This document shows, piece after piece, positions 15,739 to 22,761 of a stretch of 47,640 nucleotides of DNA. The position numbers and the translations under genes were made by a program. How positions within the stretch are numbered: the first letter of the stretch is position 1; every line of letters starts with the position of its first letter. Source of the stretch: Candidatus Moranbacteria bacterium UBA2282 (GTDB lineage Bacteria; Patescibacteriota; Minisyncoccia; Moranbacterales; UBA2206); assembly GCA_002345745.1 (NCBI GenBank), contig DDWQ01000025.1, positions 6,895-54,534 on the forward strand, in the 5' to 3' direction. The notes below the pieces were generated by a model, which did no database searches, had not been told where the DNA came from, and saw only the letters and a list, made by a program, of their open reading frames with translations.

Positions 15739-16479
15739 CTATCTGCGTATTCCCATTTTTCCAAAATTTTTGGCAATTTTTTTCTGAATTTTTTCTAAAT
15801 CTATTTTTTGTCCTTTGGTTATTTTTTTCAAGTTAGGATCGAGAATTTTTTGTTCTTCGCGATATTCTTGCAAATAATATGCCTTCGCACCTTTGATCCA
15901 TTTCGCAATTTCCGCAAAATCTTTTTCGCTGTGGAGTCCCGGCACCACCGTCGTACGAAATTCATAGGGAATTTTGCTGTGCATAATCAAATCCACACTT
16001 AATTTTATTCTATCTTTATCCCAGCCTCGCGTCGGCGAACGGTCGTCTCCGCGAGTCGAGGCGGGAACTTTTGAGCCAGTAACTTTATCATAATTTGCCA
16101 GCTGACTTTTGATATCCATCGCAATGTAATCCACCAAATTGGCATCGATTATTTTTTTCAAAACATCTGGTCGCGTGCCGTTAGAATCTAGTTTCACCAA
16201 AAAACCAGCTTTTTTTATTTTTTTTATAAACTTAATAATGTCTGGCTGGATTGTTGGCTCTCCGCCTGTGATACAAACTCCTTCCAATTTCCCCTTCCTT
16301 TTAGCCAGAAAAGCAAAGAATTCTTTTTCTGATTCTTCATTATGTGCCAAACGCAAATCAACTAATTCTGGATTATGACAAAATGGACAGCGAAAACTGC
16401 AACCCAGCGTAAAAACTGTTGTTGCAATTTTCCCTGGATAATCCAGGAGTGTTAATTTTTGGAAACCAGCTAATATCAT
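15739..16479 (-). CDS. nrdG: Anaerobic ribonucleotide reductase activating protein (radical SAM)
   Basis: NrdG makes the glycyl radical on class III reductase by reductive cleavage of SAM. The 246-residue protein starts MILAGFQKLTLLDYPGKIATTVFTLGC and has the cluster motif CSFRCPFC (27-34), GGEP at about 80 and the KLDSNGTRP segment. A 17-residue insertion (ASTRGDDRSPTRGW region) is encoded by a GC-rich palindrome that keeps the frame. It follows the separate glycyl-radical gene, in line with its role. It could also be named pyruvate formate-lyase-activating-like, but the context favours NrdG. Confidence 0.9.
   Translation of the reverse strand: MILAGFQKLTLLDYPGKIATTVFTLGCSFRCPFCHNPELVDLRLAHNEESEKEFFAFLAKRKGKLEGVCITGGEPTIQPDIIKFIKKIKKAGFLVKLDSNGTRPDVLKKIIDANLVDYIAMDIKSQLANYDKVTGSKVPASTRGDDRSPTRGWDKDRIKLSVDLIMHSKIPYEFRTTVVPGLHSEKDFAEIAKWIKGAKAYYLQEYREEQKILDPNLKKITKGQKIDLEKIQKKIAKNFGKMGIRR
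16023..16062. repeat. GC-rich palindromic insert inside nrdG
   Basis: The plus strand reads AGCCTCGCG...CGCGAGTCGAGGC around a 22-nt centre. It is far more GC-rich than its surroundings and codes for a hydrophilic loop in NrdG with no expected family counterpart. This resembles the protein-coding palindromic elements known in Rickettsia, by analogy only. Confidence 0.65.
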
Positions 16480-16543
16480 ACTCCTACAAAATTACAAATA
16501 ATTACAAAATTACAAAATTTTTGTACTTTCGTACTTTTGTAAA
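16476..16543 (-). repeat. 68-bp direct repeat, copy 2 (leader of nrdG)
   Basis: Identical to 15654-15721, ending at the nrdG start codon. Upstream of it the two leaders stay similar (GTACGAA motifs) and then diverge. Confidence 0.9.
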
Positions 16544-16575
16544 AATTCGTACTTTCGTAGGTTCTTTAAAATCTA

Positions 16576-16608
16576 GGGCGACACCTGTTTTTATGACAAA
16601 TGTCGCCC
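16576..16608 (-). terminator. Hairpin between glycyl-radical gene and nrdG
   Basis: GGGCGACA / TGTCGCCC arms with a 17-nt loop, 24 bp after the stop of the 16632-16922 gene. A weak T-tract follows, so partial termination or processing is possible. Confidence 0.45.
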
Positions 16609-16631
16609 CGCTATCTTTTCTTTAATAATAA

Positions 16632-16922
16632 CTACTTCTTTTTTGTAGTTTTCTTTTCAGCTGTTTTCTTTGGTTTACAGTTAACATCAAATTCAGTTCT
16701 ATCACCAAATTCAGCTTGCTTTCCTTTGTTCCATTGTTGCACTGGACGAATATATCCCACTACGCGAGAATATACTTCTGCTTTTTGGAAATTTTTCAAA
16801 ACTGGATCTTTTTCATAACATTCCTTACATTTGATAAATTTGTCTGAGACAACCTCATACAAAACAAATTCATCTCCTTTCCCCAATTCCTTTTTACAAT
16901 CATGGCATATAAGCTTTTTCAT
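16632..16922 (-). CDS. Stand-alone glycyl-radical domain of class III ribonucleotide reductase
   Basis: The 96-residue protein has an N-terminal zinc-knuckle-like part (Cys6, 9, 32, 35) and then EVYSRVVGYIRPVQQWNKGK, which is the C-terminal glycyl-radical motif of NrdD, with Gly56 in RVVGY as the expected radical site. A basic tail (KPKKTAEKKTTKKK) follows. The large nrdD gene 66 bp upstream stops right after its zinc site and lacks this motif, so the two products should form one reductase. Separate stop, gap and start codons argue against a simple sequencing frameshift. nrdG follows downstream. Confidence 0.85.
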   Translation of the reverse strand: MKKLICHDCKKELGKGDEFVLYEVVSDKFIKCKECYEKDPVLKNFQKAEVYSRVVGYIRPVQQWNKGKQAEFGDRTEFDVNCKPKKTAEKKTTKKK

Positions 16923-16948
16923 TTTATTTTTTGTTTAATAATTATTTT

Positions 16949-16962
16949 CTGTCGGCCGACAG
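16949..16962. repeat. 14-bp palindrome between nrdD and glycyl-radical gene
   Basis: CTGTCGGCCGACAG is perfectly self-complementary in an otherwise A/T-only gap of 66 bp. It may be an inserted palindromic unit that separates the two halves of the reductase. Confidence 0.6.
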
Positions 16963-16988
16963 ATTGGGCTATATAAAATATTTATTTT

Positions 16989-19310
16989 TTAACAACATTT
17001 TTTAATTTCATCATCTCCAGCTATAAGAAATACATCTGTTTTTTGTTCTGCTACACATTTAGGGCAAACAGCATGCTCCCCATTCAAGTAGCCATGTGCC
17101 GGGCAAATACTGAATGTTGGTGTCAGAGTGAAATATGGTAAGGCATAATTCTCTGCAATTTTCCGTACCAAATTTTTTGTTGTCTCAATATCCATTATCC
17201 TCTCTCCTAGAAATCCATGCAAGACTGTTCCACCCGTATATTTTGTTTGAATGTTATCCTGCAAATCCAGAGCTTCAAAAATGTCTTCCGTGAAAGATAC
17301 TGGCAATTGAGATGAGTTGGTATAGTATGGAGATGCACCATTTTCTTGCGCTTTCGCACTATTTGCAAAAGACATATCTGAATATCTCTTCTTATCTAGC
17401 AGTGCTAGACGTGTTCCTGTCCCTTCTCCTGGACTTGCTTCCAAATTATACATATTACCAGTTTCGGTTTGATATTTCACCATCCGATCCCGCATATGTA
17501 CCAAGGTGTCTTCAGCAAATTTTTGTCCTTCTTTAGTTGTAATGTCTTTACCAATCAAATTCAGCAATGCCTCATTCATTCCAATAAGTCCAATGGTGGA
17601 AAAATGATTTGCCCAATATTCATTTCTTCGCATCTTAATCGCATCTAGATAAACCTTAGTATATGGATAGAGCCCTTTTTCTGTTAGACTCTCAACTAAT
17701 TTTCTTTTTGTTTCCAAACTGTCTTTAGCTAAATCCATCAAATGATCCAGTTGTTGAAAAAATTCTTTTTTATTTTTTGAAGTGTGTCCTAAGCGTGGCA
17801 TATTGATAGTCACTACTCCGATTGAGCCAGTCAATGGATTAGCACCAAACAGCCCACCTCCGCGTTTATGCAACTCTCGATTATCCAAACGCAGACGACA
17901 ACACATTGAACGAGCATCATCAGGATCCATATCAGAATTAATAAAGTTAGCAAAATATGGAATACCATATTTAGCTGTCATTTCCCAAATTGCATCAAAA
18001 CGCGTATCTTCCCAATTAAAATTTTTATCAATGTTATAAGTTGGAATTGGAAAAGTGAAAATTCGTCCATCCGCATCACCCTCTGTCATTACTTCAGCAA
18101 AAGCACGATTAATCATATTCATTTCTTCTTGAAATTCACCATACTTTTCTTTTTGTGGAATTCCACCAATCATCACTGCTTCCTGCCTGAGCGTTTTTGG
18201 TGCCATAATATCCATTGTAATATTAGAAAATGGCGTTTGAAATCCAACCCGCGTGGAAACATTCATATTAAATACAAACGATTGGATTTCTTGTTTCACT
18301 TTGGCATAACTCAATTTATCATATCGCACAAATGGAGCAAGTAGCGTATCGAAATTTGAGAAAGCTTGTGCACCTGCGACCTCACCTTGCAATGTGTAAA
18401 TAAAATTCACCATTTGTCCAAGAATTGAACCAAGATGCTTTGCGGGTTTGCAGGCAACTTTTCCGGGCACACCCGTGAATCCGCGACGAAGCAAATCTTG
18501 CAAGTCCCAACCACAACAATAAGCAGCCACTAATTGTAAATCATGAATGTGAAAATCTCCGCCTTCGTGCGCTTCACGAATTTCTTTGGTATAAACTCGA
18601 TTCATCCAATAGGTTGCACTGACAATTGAGGCAATATAGTTATTCAGTCCTTGCAAGGAATAGGCCATATTGGCATTTTCCTTAACTTTCCAATCTATTT
18701 CTTGAATATATTTATCAACGAGGTCAACAGCTTCTTGCAAAGATTCTTCTGTTTCACGAATTTTTCGATGTTGTTCACGATATAGAATATACGCCTTAGC
18801 TGTTTTTTCAAAATCAAGAATCATTAGAACTCGCTCAGTTAGATCTTGAATTTCTTCAATTTCGGCAACATAACCTTTTTTATAATTTTTATTCAAAAGT
18901 TGCACGACTTTGGTGGCAACCTTTTGCGCATCAGCTTTGCTTCCTTCACCCGTACTTACGAAAGCTTTTTCTACAGCTTTAGCAATTTTCTTTGGATCAA
19001 GCGTAGCAATTTTTCCGCTACGTTTAATTACTTTCGTCACTCCAGCTACACTTTTAGCAACAACCTTTTTAGCAACCACCTTTTTGCTAATAACTTTTTT
19101 CGCCACAACCTTTCCTGCACGAGCAGATTTTGTTGTTACTTTTTTGTTTCCGACTTTCCCCGGTCGAACGATCTTTCCCTCCCCGCCTGCAACGCTATGT
19201 TGTGTTTGGCTAGTACTTTCCTTTGATAGTTTTTTGGAACTATTTTTTCCCCCATTCTTAGCTAACAGCGTAACATTGCGGGCAGGATTTTTGTTTTTGC
19301 TTTTTACCAT
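16989..19310 (-). CDS. nrdD: Anaerobic (class III) ribonucleoside-triphosphate reductase, large part
   Basis: NrdD reduces NTPs to dNTPs using a glycyl radical. The 773-residue protein has a Lys/Ala/Val-rich N-terminal extension (1-90, repeated KKVVA units), an ATP cone (about 94-180), the barrel with FHIHDL, the thiyl-radical cysteine region RSMCCRLRLD (Cys470/471), YNLEASPGEGTGTRLA, and a C-terminal zinc site CPAHGYLNGEHAVCPKC. It ends 21 residues later with KKCC and has no RVxGY motif; that motif is in the next gene. nrdR is 19 bp upstream, so the genes are co-transcribed. Confidence 0.93.
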   Translation of the reverse strand: MVKSKNKNPARNVTLLAKNGGKNSSKKLSKESTSQTQHSVAGGEGKIVRPGKVGNKKVTTKSARAGKVVAKKVISKKVVAKKVVAKSVAGVTKVIKRSGKIATLDPKKIAKAVEKAFVSTGEGSKADAQKVATKVVQLLNKNYKKGYVAEIEEIQDLTERVLMILDFEKTAKAYILYREQHRKIRETEESLQEAVDLVDKYIQEIDWKVKENANMAYSLQGLNNYIASIVSATYWMNRVYTKEIREAHEGGDFHIHDLQLVAAYCCGWDLQDLLRRGFTGVPGKVACKPAKHLGSILGQMVNFIYTLQGEVAGAQAFSNFDTLLAPFVRYDKLSYAKVKQEIQSFVFNMNVSTRVGFQTPFSNITMDIMAPKTLRQEAVMIGGIPQKEKYGEFQEEMNMINRAFAEVMTEGDADGRIFTFPIPTYNIDKNFNWEDTRFDAIWEMTAKYGIPYFANFINSDMDPDDARSMCCRLRLDNRELHKRGGGLFGANPLTGSIGVVTINMPRLGHTSKNKKEFFQQLDHLMDLAKDSLETKRKLVESLTEKGLYPYTKVYLDAIKMRRNEYWANHFSTIGLIGMNEALLNLIGKDITTKEGQKFAEDTLVHMRDRMVKYQTETGNMYNLEASPGEGTGTRLALLDKKRYSDMSFANSAKAQENGASPYYTNSSQLPVSFTEDIFEALDLQDNIQTKYTGGTVLHGFLGERIMDIETTKNLVRKIAENYALPYFTLTPTFSICPAHGYLNGEHAVCPKCVAEQKTDVFLIAGDDEIKKCC
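19182..19286. repeat. Imperfect inverted repeat inside nrdD 5' coding region
   Basis: CCCGCCTGCAACGCT (19182-19196) and AGCGTAACATTGCGGGCAGG (19267-19286) resemble the arms of the GC-rich palindromes at 396-501 and 34691-34727. Together with the sequence between them they encode residues about 9-43 of the disordered N-terminal extension. Confidence 0.45.
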
Positions 19311-19329
19311 ACGGTTTTTTGAATTAAAT

Positions 19330-19782
19330 TTAGTTATTATCCAACATATCCAGCTCTTTTTTAAAACTTTCTACACTGCCAAATGATTTATACACACTGG
19401 CAAATCTCACATATGCCACTTCATCTAGTTCCTTTAATTTTTTCAAAACAATCTTACCAATTTCTTTAGTTGTTACTTCCGACTTTTCTAATGTTTGAAT
19501 GGAATATTCAATGTCTCCCAACAACTTAATTATTTTCTCTTCTGTAATCGGTCTTTTGATCAATGCTCGCCTAATACCAATTTCAATCTTGGATTTATCA
19601 TAATCAGTTTTTTCTCCATTTTTTTTCACAACATTTAGGCGTAACAATTCAATTTCTTCATAGGTTGAAAATCTTGATCCACATTTGCCACACTCTCTCC
19701 GACGACGAGTTATTTTACCCTCATTAGTATCACGCGAATCAACAACTTTTGTTTCGGCATTGTTACAGAAAGGACAATTCAT
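19330..19782 (-). CDS. nrdR: Transcriptional repressor NrdR
   Basis: NrdR senses ATP/dATP and represses reductase genes. The 150-residue protein has the zinc ribbon MNCPFCNNAETKVVDSR...CGKCGSRFSTYE and an ATP cone (VVKKNGEKTDYDKSKIEIGI to the FASVYKSFGSVESF end). It is first in the nrdR-nrdD order. A NrdR-box-like palindrome lies between its promoter and start codon, so it probably regulates itself and nrdD. Confidence 0.96.
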   Translation of the reverse strand: MNCPFCNNAETKVVDSRDTNEGKITRRRRECGKCGSRFSTYEEIELLRLNVVKKNGEKTDYDKSKIEIGIRRALIKRPITEEKIIKLLGDIEYSIQTLEKSEVTTKEIGKIVLKKLKELDEVAYVRFASVYKSFGSVESFKKELDMLDNN

Positions 19783-19833
19783 AAAATTAGTTTTTAGTTT
19801 TTAGTCCGACTACGAACTACAAACCATTTAAAT

Positions 19834-19847
19834 ACTATATATAGTGT
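19834..19847 (-). promoter_or_regulatory. NrdR box
   Basis: The minus strand reads ACACTATATATAGT, a close match to the known NrdR box, 12 bp downstream of the nrdR -10. A clear second box at the usual spacing was not found. Confidence 0.7.
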
Positions 19848-19858
19848 AACTTATTACT

Positions 19859-19886
19859 ATTATACCACAATCGAAAAATTCGCCAA
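19859..19886 (-). promoter_or_regulatory. nrdR-nrdD promoter
   Basis: TTGGCG (19881-19886), 16 bp, TGGTATAAT with -10 at 19859-19864. The -35 overlaps the stem of the lexA terminator. Confidence 0.6.
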
Positions 19887-19898
19887 GTGGCGAATTTT
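19875..19898 (-). terminator. lexA terminator
   Basis: AAAATTCGCC / GGCGAATTTT with a 4-nt loop and a flanking T-run, between lexA and nrdR. It shares bases with the nrdR -35, so the two functions are packed together. Confidence 0.75.
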
Positions 19899-19923
19899 CC
19901 TAGATTTTTTCGATATTTCCAAA

Positions 19924-19933
19924 GTTATCCACA
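19924..19933 (+). promoter_or_regulatory. DnaA-box 10-mer between lexA and nrdR
   Basis: GTTATCCACA on the plus strand, 37 bp upstream of the nrdR -35, in the opposite orientation to the other four copies in this window. Confidence 0.55.
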
Positions 19934-19974
19934 GTTAGATTTATTATTTTTTTAACAACTTTTTATTTTCTTTT

Positions 19975-20637
19975 TTATAGACTCACATACGCTACGGGCA
20001 AAACTTTTTTGAAAATACCAGCGATTAGGATTGAGTCAGATTCATCTAAATAAATCGGCTGATGAATTTTATTGGTTGATTGTGGGAAAAGACCGATGAT
20101 GCCGTGGGGAAGTTTTTTGTAGCGTTTGATAGTTGCCATCCCGTTAATCACTGCCACCACAATTTTTCCTTCATAGTCACCACCCTCAGTTTTTTCAAAC
20201 ACAACATAATCATTATCACCAATTCCCTCTTTATTCATCGAATCGCCCAAGGCTTTGACTGCAAAAAGTTTAGCTGGATTTTCTTGGCGAAAAAGACTTC
20301 TAGAAATTTGCAAATAACCATCTACATTGCCATCGGCATAGGCCAATGCTTCTCCGCAAGAAGCCAAGCCATACATCGGCATAGAAAAAATGTTTTCAAA
20401 ATTGGCGTAGTTGTCATTTTCCACTAAAAATAGTTTCTTGTCAGCATCTCGTTTAACAAGATCCTTTTTCTCCAAAGCCTCAATCACCTGCATTGTACTT
20501 TTTAGGCTACCTGCGTCAATTCCACGTGCCTCAAGATGCTTGTGTAACTTATAGCTAGTCGGGTTGCCCTTATTTTGTTCAATCATCTCGCGAATAGCAT
20601 CAAGCATCATCTTTTGTTTGGATGTTAGTTTTTCCAT
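19975..20637 (-). CDS. lexA: LexA-like SOS repressor
   Basis: A 220-residue repressor with an N-terminal winged-helix (LTSKQKMMLDAIREMIEQNKG to LVKRDADKK) and a C-terminal S24 self-cleaving domain. Catalytic Ser133 is in GDSM and Lys171 in MATIKRYKK. The cleavage region reads GLASCGEA, so the cut bond would be Cys94-Gly95 instead of the usual Ala-Gly. Strong promoter with an adjacent DnaA-box 10-mer. It could be a general S24 repressor, but the full two-domain layout fits LexA. Confidence 0.88.
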   Translation of the reverse strand: MEKLTSKQKMMLDAIREMIEQNKGNPTSYKLHKHLEARGIDAGSLKSTMQVIEALEKKDLVKRDADKKLFLVENDNYANFENIFSMPMYGLASCGEALAYADGNVDGYLQISRSLFRQENPAKLFAVKALGDSMNKEGIGDNDYVVFEKTEGGDYEGKIVVAVINGMATIKRYKKLPHGIIGLFPQSTNKIHQPIYLDESDSILIAGIFKKVLPVAYVSL

Positions 20638-20668
20638 AATTTTATTATTTTAATTTTATTATACTGAT

Positions 20669-20715
20669 ATTATACCACCTTAACCATCACTGTCAAATCT
20701 CTAACTGTGGATAAC
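20669..20715 (-). promoter_or_regulatory. lexA promoter with DnaA-box 10-mer
   Basis: On the minus strand: GTTATCCACA (20706-20715), 9 bp, TTGACA (20691-20696), 16 bp, TGGTATAAT with -10 at 20669-20674. It is a near-consensus promoter with the same geometry as at 4272-4318. Confidence 0.8.
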
Positions 20716-20730
20716 TTCCTTAACAAAAAA

Positions 20731-20755
20731 AACAGCCCCAAAATCTGGGACTGTT
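20731..20755 (-). terminator. Terminator of secreted-protein gene
   Basis: AACAGCCCC / GGGACTGTT stem with one mismatch, then a T-run on the minus strand. It is followed, on the gene side, by a CCTGCC palindrome, the same arrangement as after ftsZ. Confidence 0.7.
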
Positions 20756-20763
20756 CGTAGTTT

Positions 20764-20783
20764 CCTGCCTACCGGCAGGCAGG
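20764..20783. repeat. CCTGCC palindrome after secreted-protein gene
   Basis: CCTGCCTACCGGCAGGCAGG, one of five closely related palindromes in this window (also 22727, 29777, 31640, 34375). Confidence 0.8.
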
Positions 20784-20802
20784 CGTATTGGAATAATTAT
20801 TT

Positions 20803-22176
20803 CTAATTCGGACTCACCTCACGCCAATGTGGCTCTGCTGGAGTGACAGGACAAGCAGGAAGTCCACAGCTCAATGGAAAGTTTGCCACTTGGTCGCAGT
20901 TTTCATACTGCATAGTACAAGTATGATTTTCATCCCCACAAGGATTTAAACATTCAGTCGTAGTACCCTCAAGGCATCCTCGCACGCAGACTTCTGGTGA
21001 ATCTGCCACCTCAATTGTAACAGATTTAGTTACAGAAGTACCTGTAAAATTAATTCCATTCCAGCAAGTCAAATCAAGCGTAGTAGTTGCTAAATAGAAA
21101 GATGTCTGTGTGTCATTAGGATCTCTCGCAATTGCACCATCAGACCAATTAGCACTTGAACGGCAAGATAATGCATTAGTTGTTGTCCACGTCAGCGTAG
21201 AATTTCCCCCTTCACTTGGAAGTGATGTTGGGTTAGCTGAAAATGTGAGAGTTGGTTTAAACTCAGTACAAAGTATGTTGCTTCCACCATTTAAGCCATT
21301 ACACCACCACTGATACGAATCAGCATATTCCGTAGTAGTTCCCAAAGATCCTGCAGTGCAATTAAAATGAACAGCGGAGCAAGCACCATTAACTAAAGTC
21401 GAAGGATTTATGGTGAATCTTATCCGCACCCAATCTGACCATATTCCATTTGCATTTTTAGCACTAAAAAATGCATAATAACTGTCGGCTGGTATAGTGC
21501 TAATAGAAAAATCTTCAGTATTTCTAATTATATCTTGAGTAAATATTCCAGCATTATTGTTCGCGATCGTTCTAATATGCCAACTATATGCTGTAATAGT
21601 TTCTCCTATTGGGTCTTTCGCTGACCCGTTAAAAGCCACTGCCACTCCCGCTAGAAAAGTAGCATTATTAGTAGGTGTAATAATACTAACTGTCGGAACA
21701 CATTTTACATTTTTTCCATTAGAAGGAAGATTATTCACAATTAACCCCGTTGGTATTGTACAAGATGCGGCCTTCGCGATGCCACTTTCGAGCCATTTAT
21801 CCTCACATTTCAAATCTCCAATGCTAGAACATCGACATTCACAACTGCCACATACAGTAGGATCAGAACAACTAACAGCACATTTTTTGCCCCAGTTAAT
21901 GCAGTTGCCCTCTCTTATACAATCAACTGGTTCTTTAATTTTAGCTTCAATATACAGACCGGAATTAATGTTTGGACAATTCTTTTGTTGTGGAGTGCCT
22001 CCCGGTTGAATCTCTGCACAATTCCACACGCTTGTAGTAGAGCACCCATCATAAATTCCATCAGTCACTGTTTCCCCCAAAGCCAGTGCTAGATTAAAAG
22101 AACCAACATACAAGCTACTAGCCATAAAAACAACCACTGCTATTTTCGAAATTTGTTTTTTTAATTCCAATCTCAT
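20803..22176 (-). CDS. Secreted cysteine-rich protein with Ig-like segments
   Basis: A 457-residue protein with a signal peptide (KIAVVVFMASSLYVGSFNLALA). A cysteine-rich region follows (about 40-150, CGSCECRCSSIGDLKC), then an Ig/PKD-like segment (STIITPTNNATFLAGVAVAFNGSAKDP type), a domain with paired cysteines and WWCNGLNGGSN, a second Ig-like segment (LTFSANPTSLPSEGGNSTLTW) and a cysteine-rich end (CVRGCLEGTTTECLNPCGDENHTC). It has many disulfide candidates and no enzymatic motif, so it is probably an extracellular or surface structural/adhesive protein. A small membrane protein gene is 19 bp upstream and likely co-transcribed. Confidence 0.75.
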   Translation of the reverse strand: MRLELKKQISKIAVVVFMASSLYVGSFNLALALGETVTDGIYDGCSTTSVWNCAEIQPGGTPQQKNCPNINSGLYIEAKIKEPVDCIREGNCINWGKKCAVSCSDPTVCGSCECRCSSIGDLKCEDKWLESGIAKAASCTIPTGLIVNNLPSNGKNVKCVPTVSIITPTNNATFLAGVAVAFNGSAKDPIGETITAYSWHIRTIANNNAGIFTQDIIRNTEDFSISTIPADSYYAFFSAKNANGIWSDWVRIRFTINPSTLVNGACSAVHFNCTAGSLGTTTEYADSYQWWCNGLNGGSNILCTEFKPTLTFSANPTSLPSEGGNSTLTWTTTNALSCRSSANWSDGAIARDPNDTQTSFYLATTTLDLTCWNGINFTGTSVTKSVTIEVADSPEVCVRGCLEGTTTECLNPCGDENHTCTMQYENCDQVANFPLSCGLPACPVTPAEPHWREVSPN

Positions 22177-22195
22177 CTTATTTAAAATTAATTTT

Positions 22196-22615
22196 TTAAT
22201 TCCTTTTTTTACGTATTTTGTTATATAATTTGCCAGCTAACAAAACTAGCAACGCCATTATAAATGCACTTATGAGAACAATTTTTACTAAAGAAGCATA
22301 GTCATCTTGCGGTTGGGGAATATTTACTTTCCCAACATTTTTTTCCGCTACAATTTCATCTGCATTCTTTTGTTCTATTGAATTTTCTAGAGTTGGAATG
22401 ACCGGATTTTGATCTTCCACAACAACAACATTTTTATCAACTTCAAGTGCCGGCATTTCCTCTGCTTGTGCAACAATAGCCAAACATAAAAACATCATTA
22501 TACTCAATAGAATTGGATTAATTATTTTTTTTATCTTTCCCATTTTTATTTTATTCTTTAAATTATGACACATCACAATTGAAAGAATTTTTTTATTTTT
22601 AACAATTAAACTCAT
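22196..22615 (-). CDS. Small bitopic membrane protein
   Basis: A 139-residue protein with a signal-like hydrophobic segment (INPILLSIMMFLCLAIVAQA), an acidic extracellular linker of about 55 residues, a membrane helix (IVLISAFIMALLVLLAG) and a basic end (KLYNKIRKKRN). The shape matches a precursor with a C-terminal anchor. The true start may be the ATG at 22543 (MGKIKKIINP), because the first 24 residues are poor signal-peptide material. It precedes the secreted cysteine-rich gene by 19 bp. No family recognised. Confidence 0.65.
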   Translation of the reverse strand: MSLIVKNKKILSIVMCHNLKNKIKMGKIKKIINPILLSIMMFLCLAIVAQAEEMPALEVDKNVVVVEDQNPVIPTLENSIEQKNADEIVAEKNVGKVNIPQPQDDYASLVKIVLISAFIMALLVLLAGKLYNKIRKKRN

Positions 22616-22635
22616 TACACAACAAGTCTATTTTT

Positions 22636-22681
22636 ATTATACCACTTTTTTGCTACAACGATAGATGGGGGTGTGGATAAC
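22636..22681 (-). promoter_or_regulatory. Promoter with DnaA-box 10-mer upstream of membrane protein gene
   Basis: GTTATCCACA (22672-22681), 30 bp, then TGGTATAAT with -10 at 22636-22641 on the minus strand. The -35 is weak, but the extended -10 and box distance match the other three promoters. Confidence 0.65.
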
Positions 22682-22693
22682 TCCAAACAAAAA

Positions 22694-22718
22694 AACAGTC
22701 CCGACATTCGGGACTGTT
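22694..22718 (-). terminator. ftsZ terminator
   Basis: Perfect 10-bp arms AACAGTCCCG / CGGGACTGTT with a 5-nt loop and a seven-T run (minus strand). Confidence 0.85.
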
Positions 22719-22726
22719 CATAGATT

Positions 22727-22745
22727 CCTGCCTACCGGCAGGCAG
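22727..22745. repeat. CCTGCC palindrome after ftsZ
   Basis: CCTGCCTACCGGCAGGCAG lies between the ftsZ stop and its terminator. The palindrome-terminator unit is homologous to the one at 20731-20783. Confidence 0.8.
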
Positions 22746-22761
22746 AGGCGTATCGACTAGT

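Noticed and set aside
1904..22681. Replication origin from the DnaA boxes
   Set aside because: The five boxes are spread over 21 kb, single, and tied to promoters; no cluster, AT-rich unwinding region or dnaA/dnaN genes are present.
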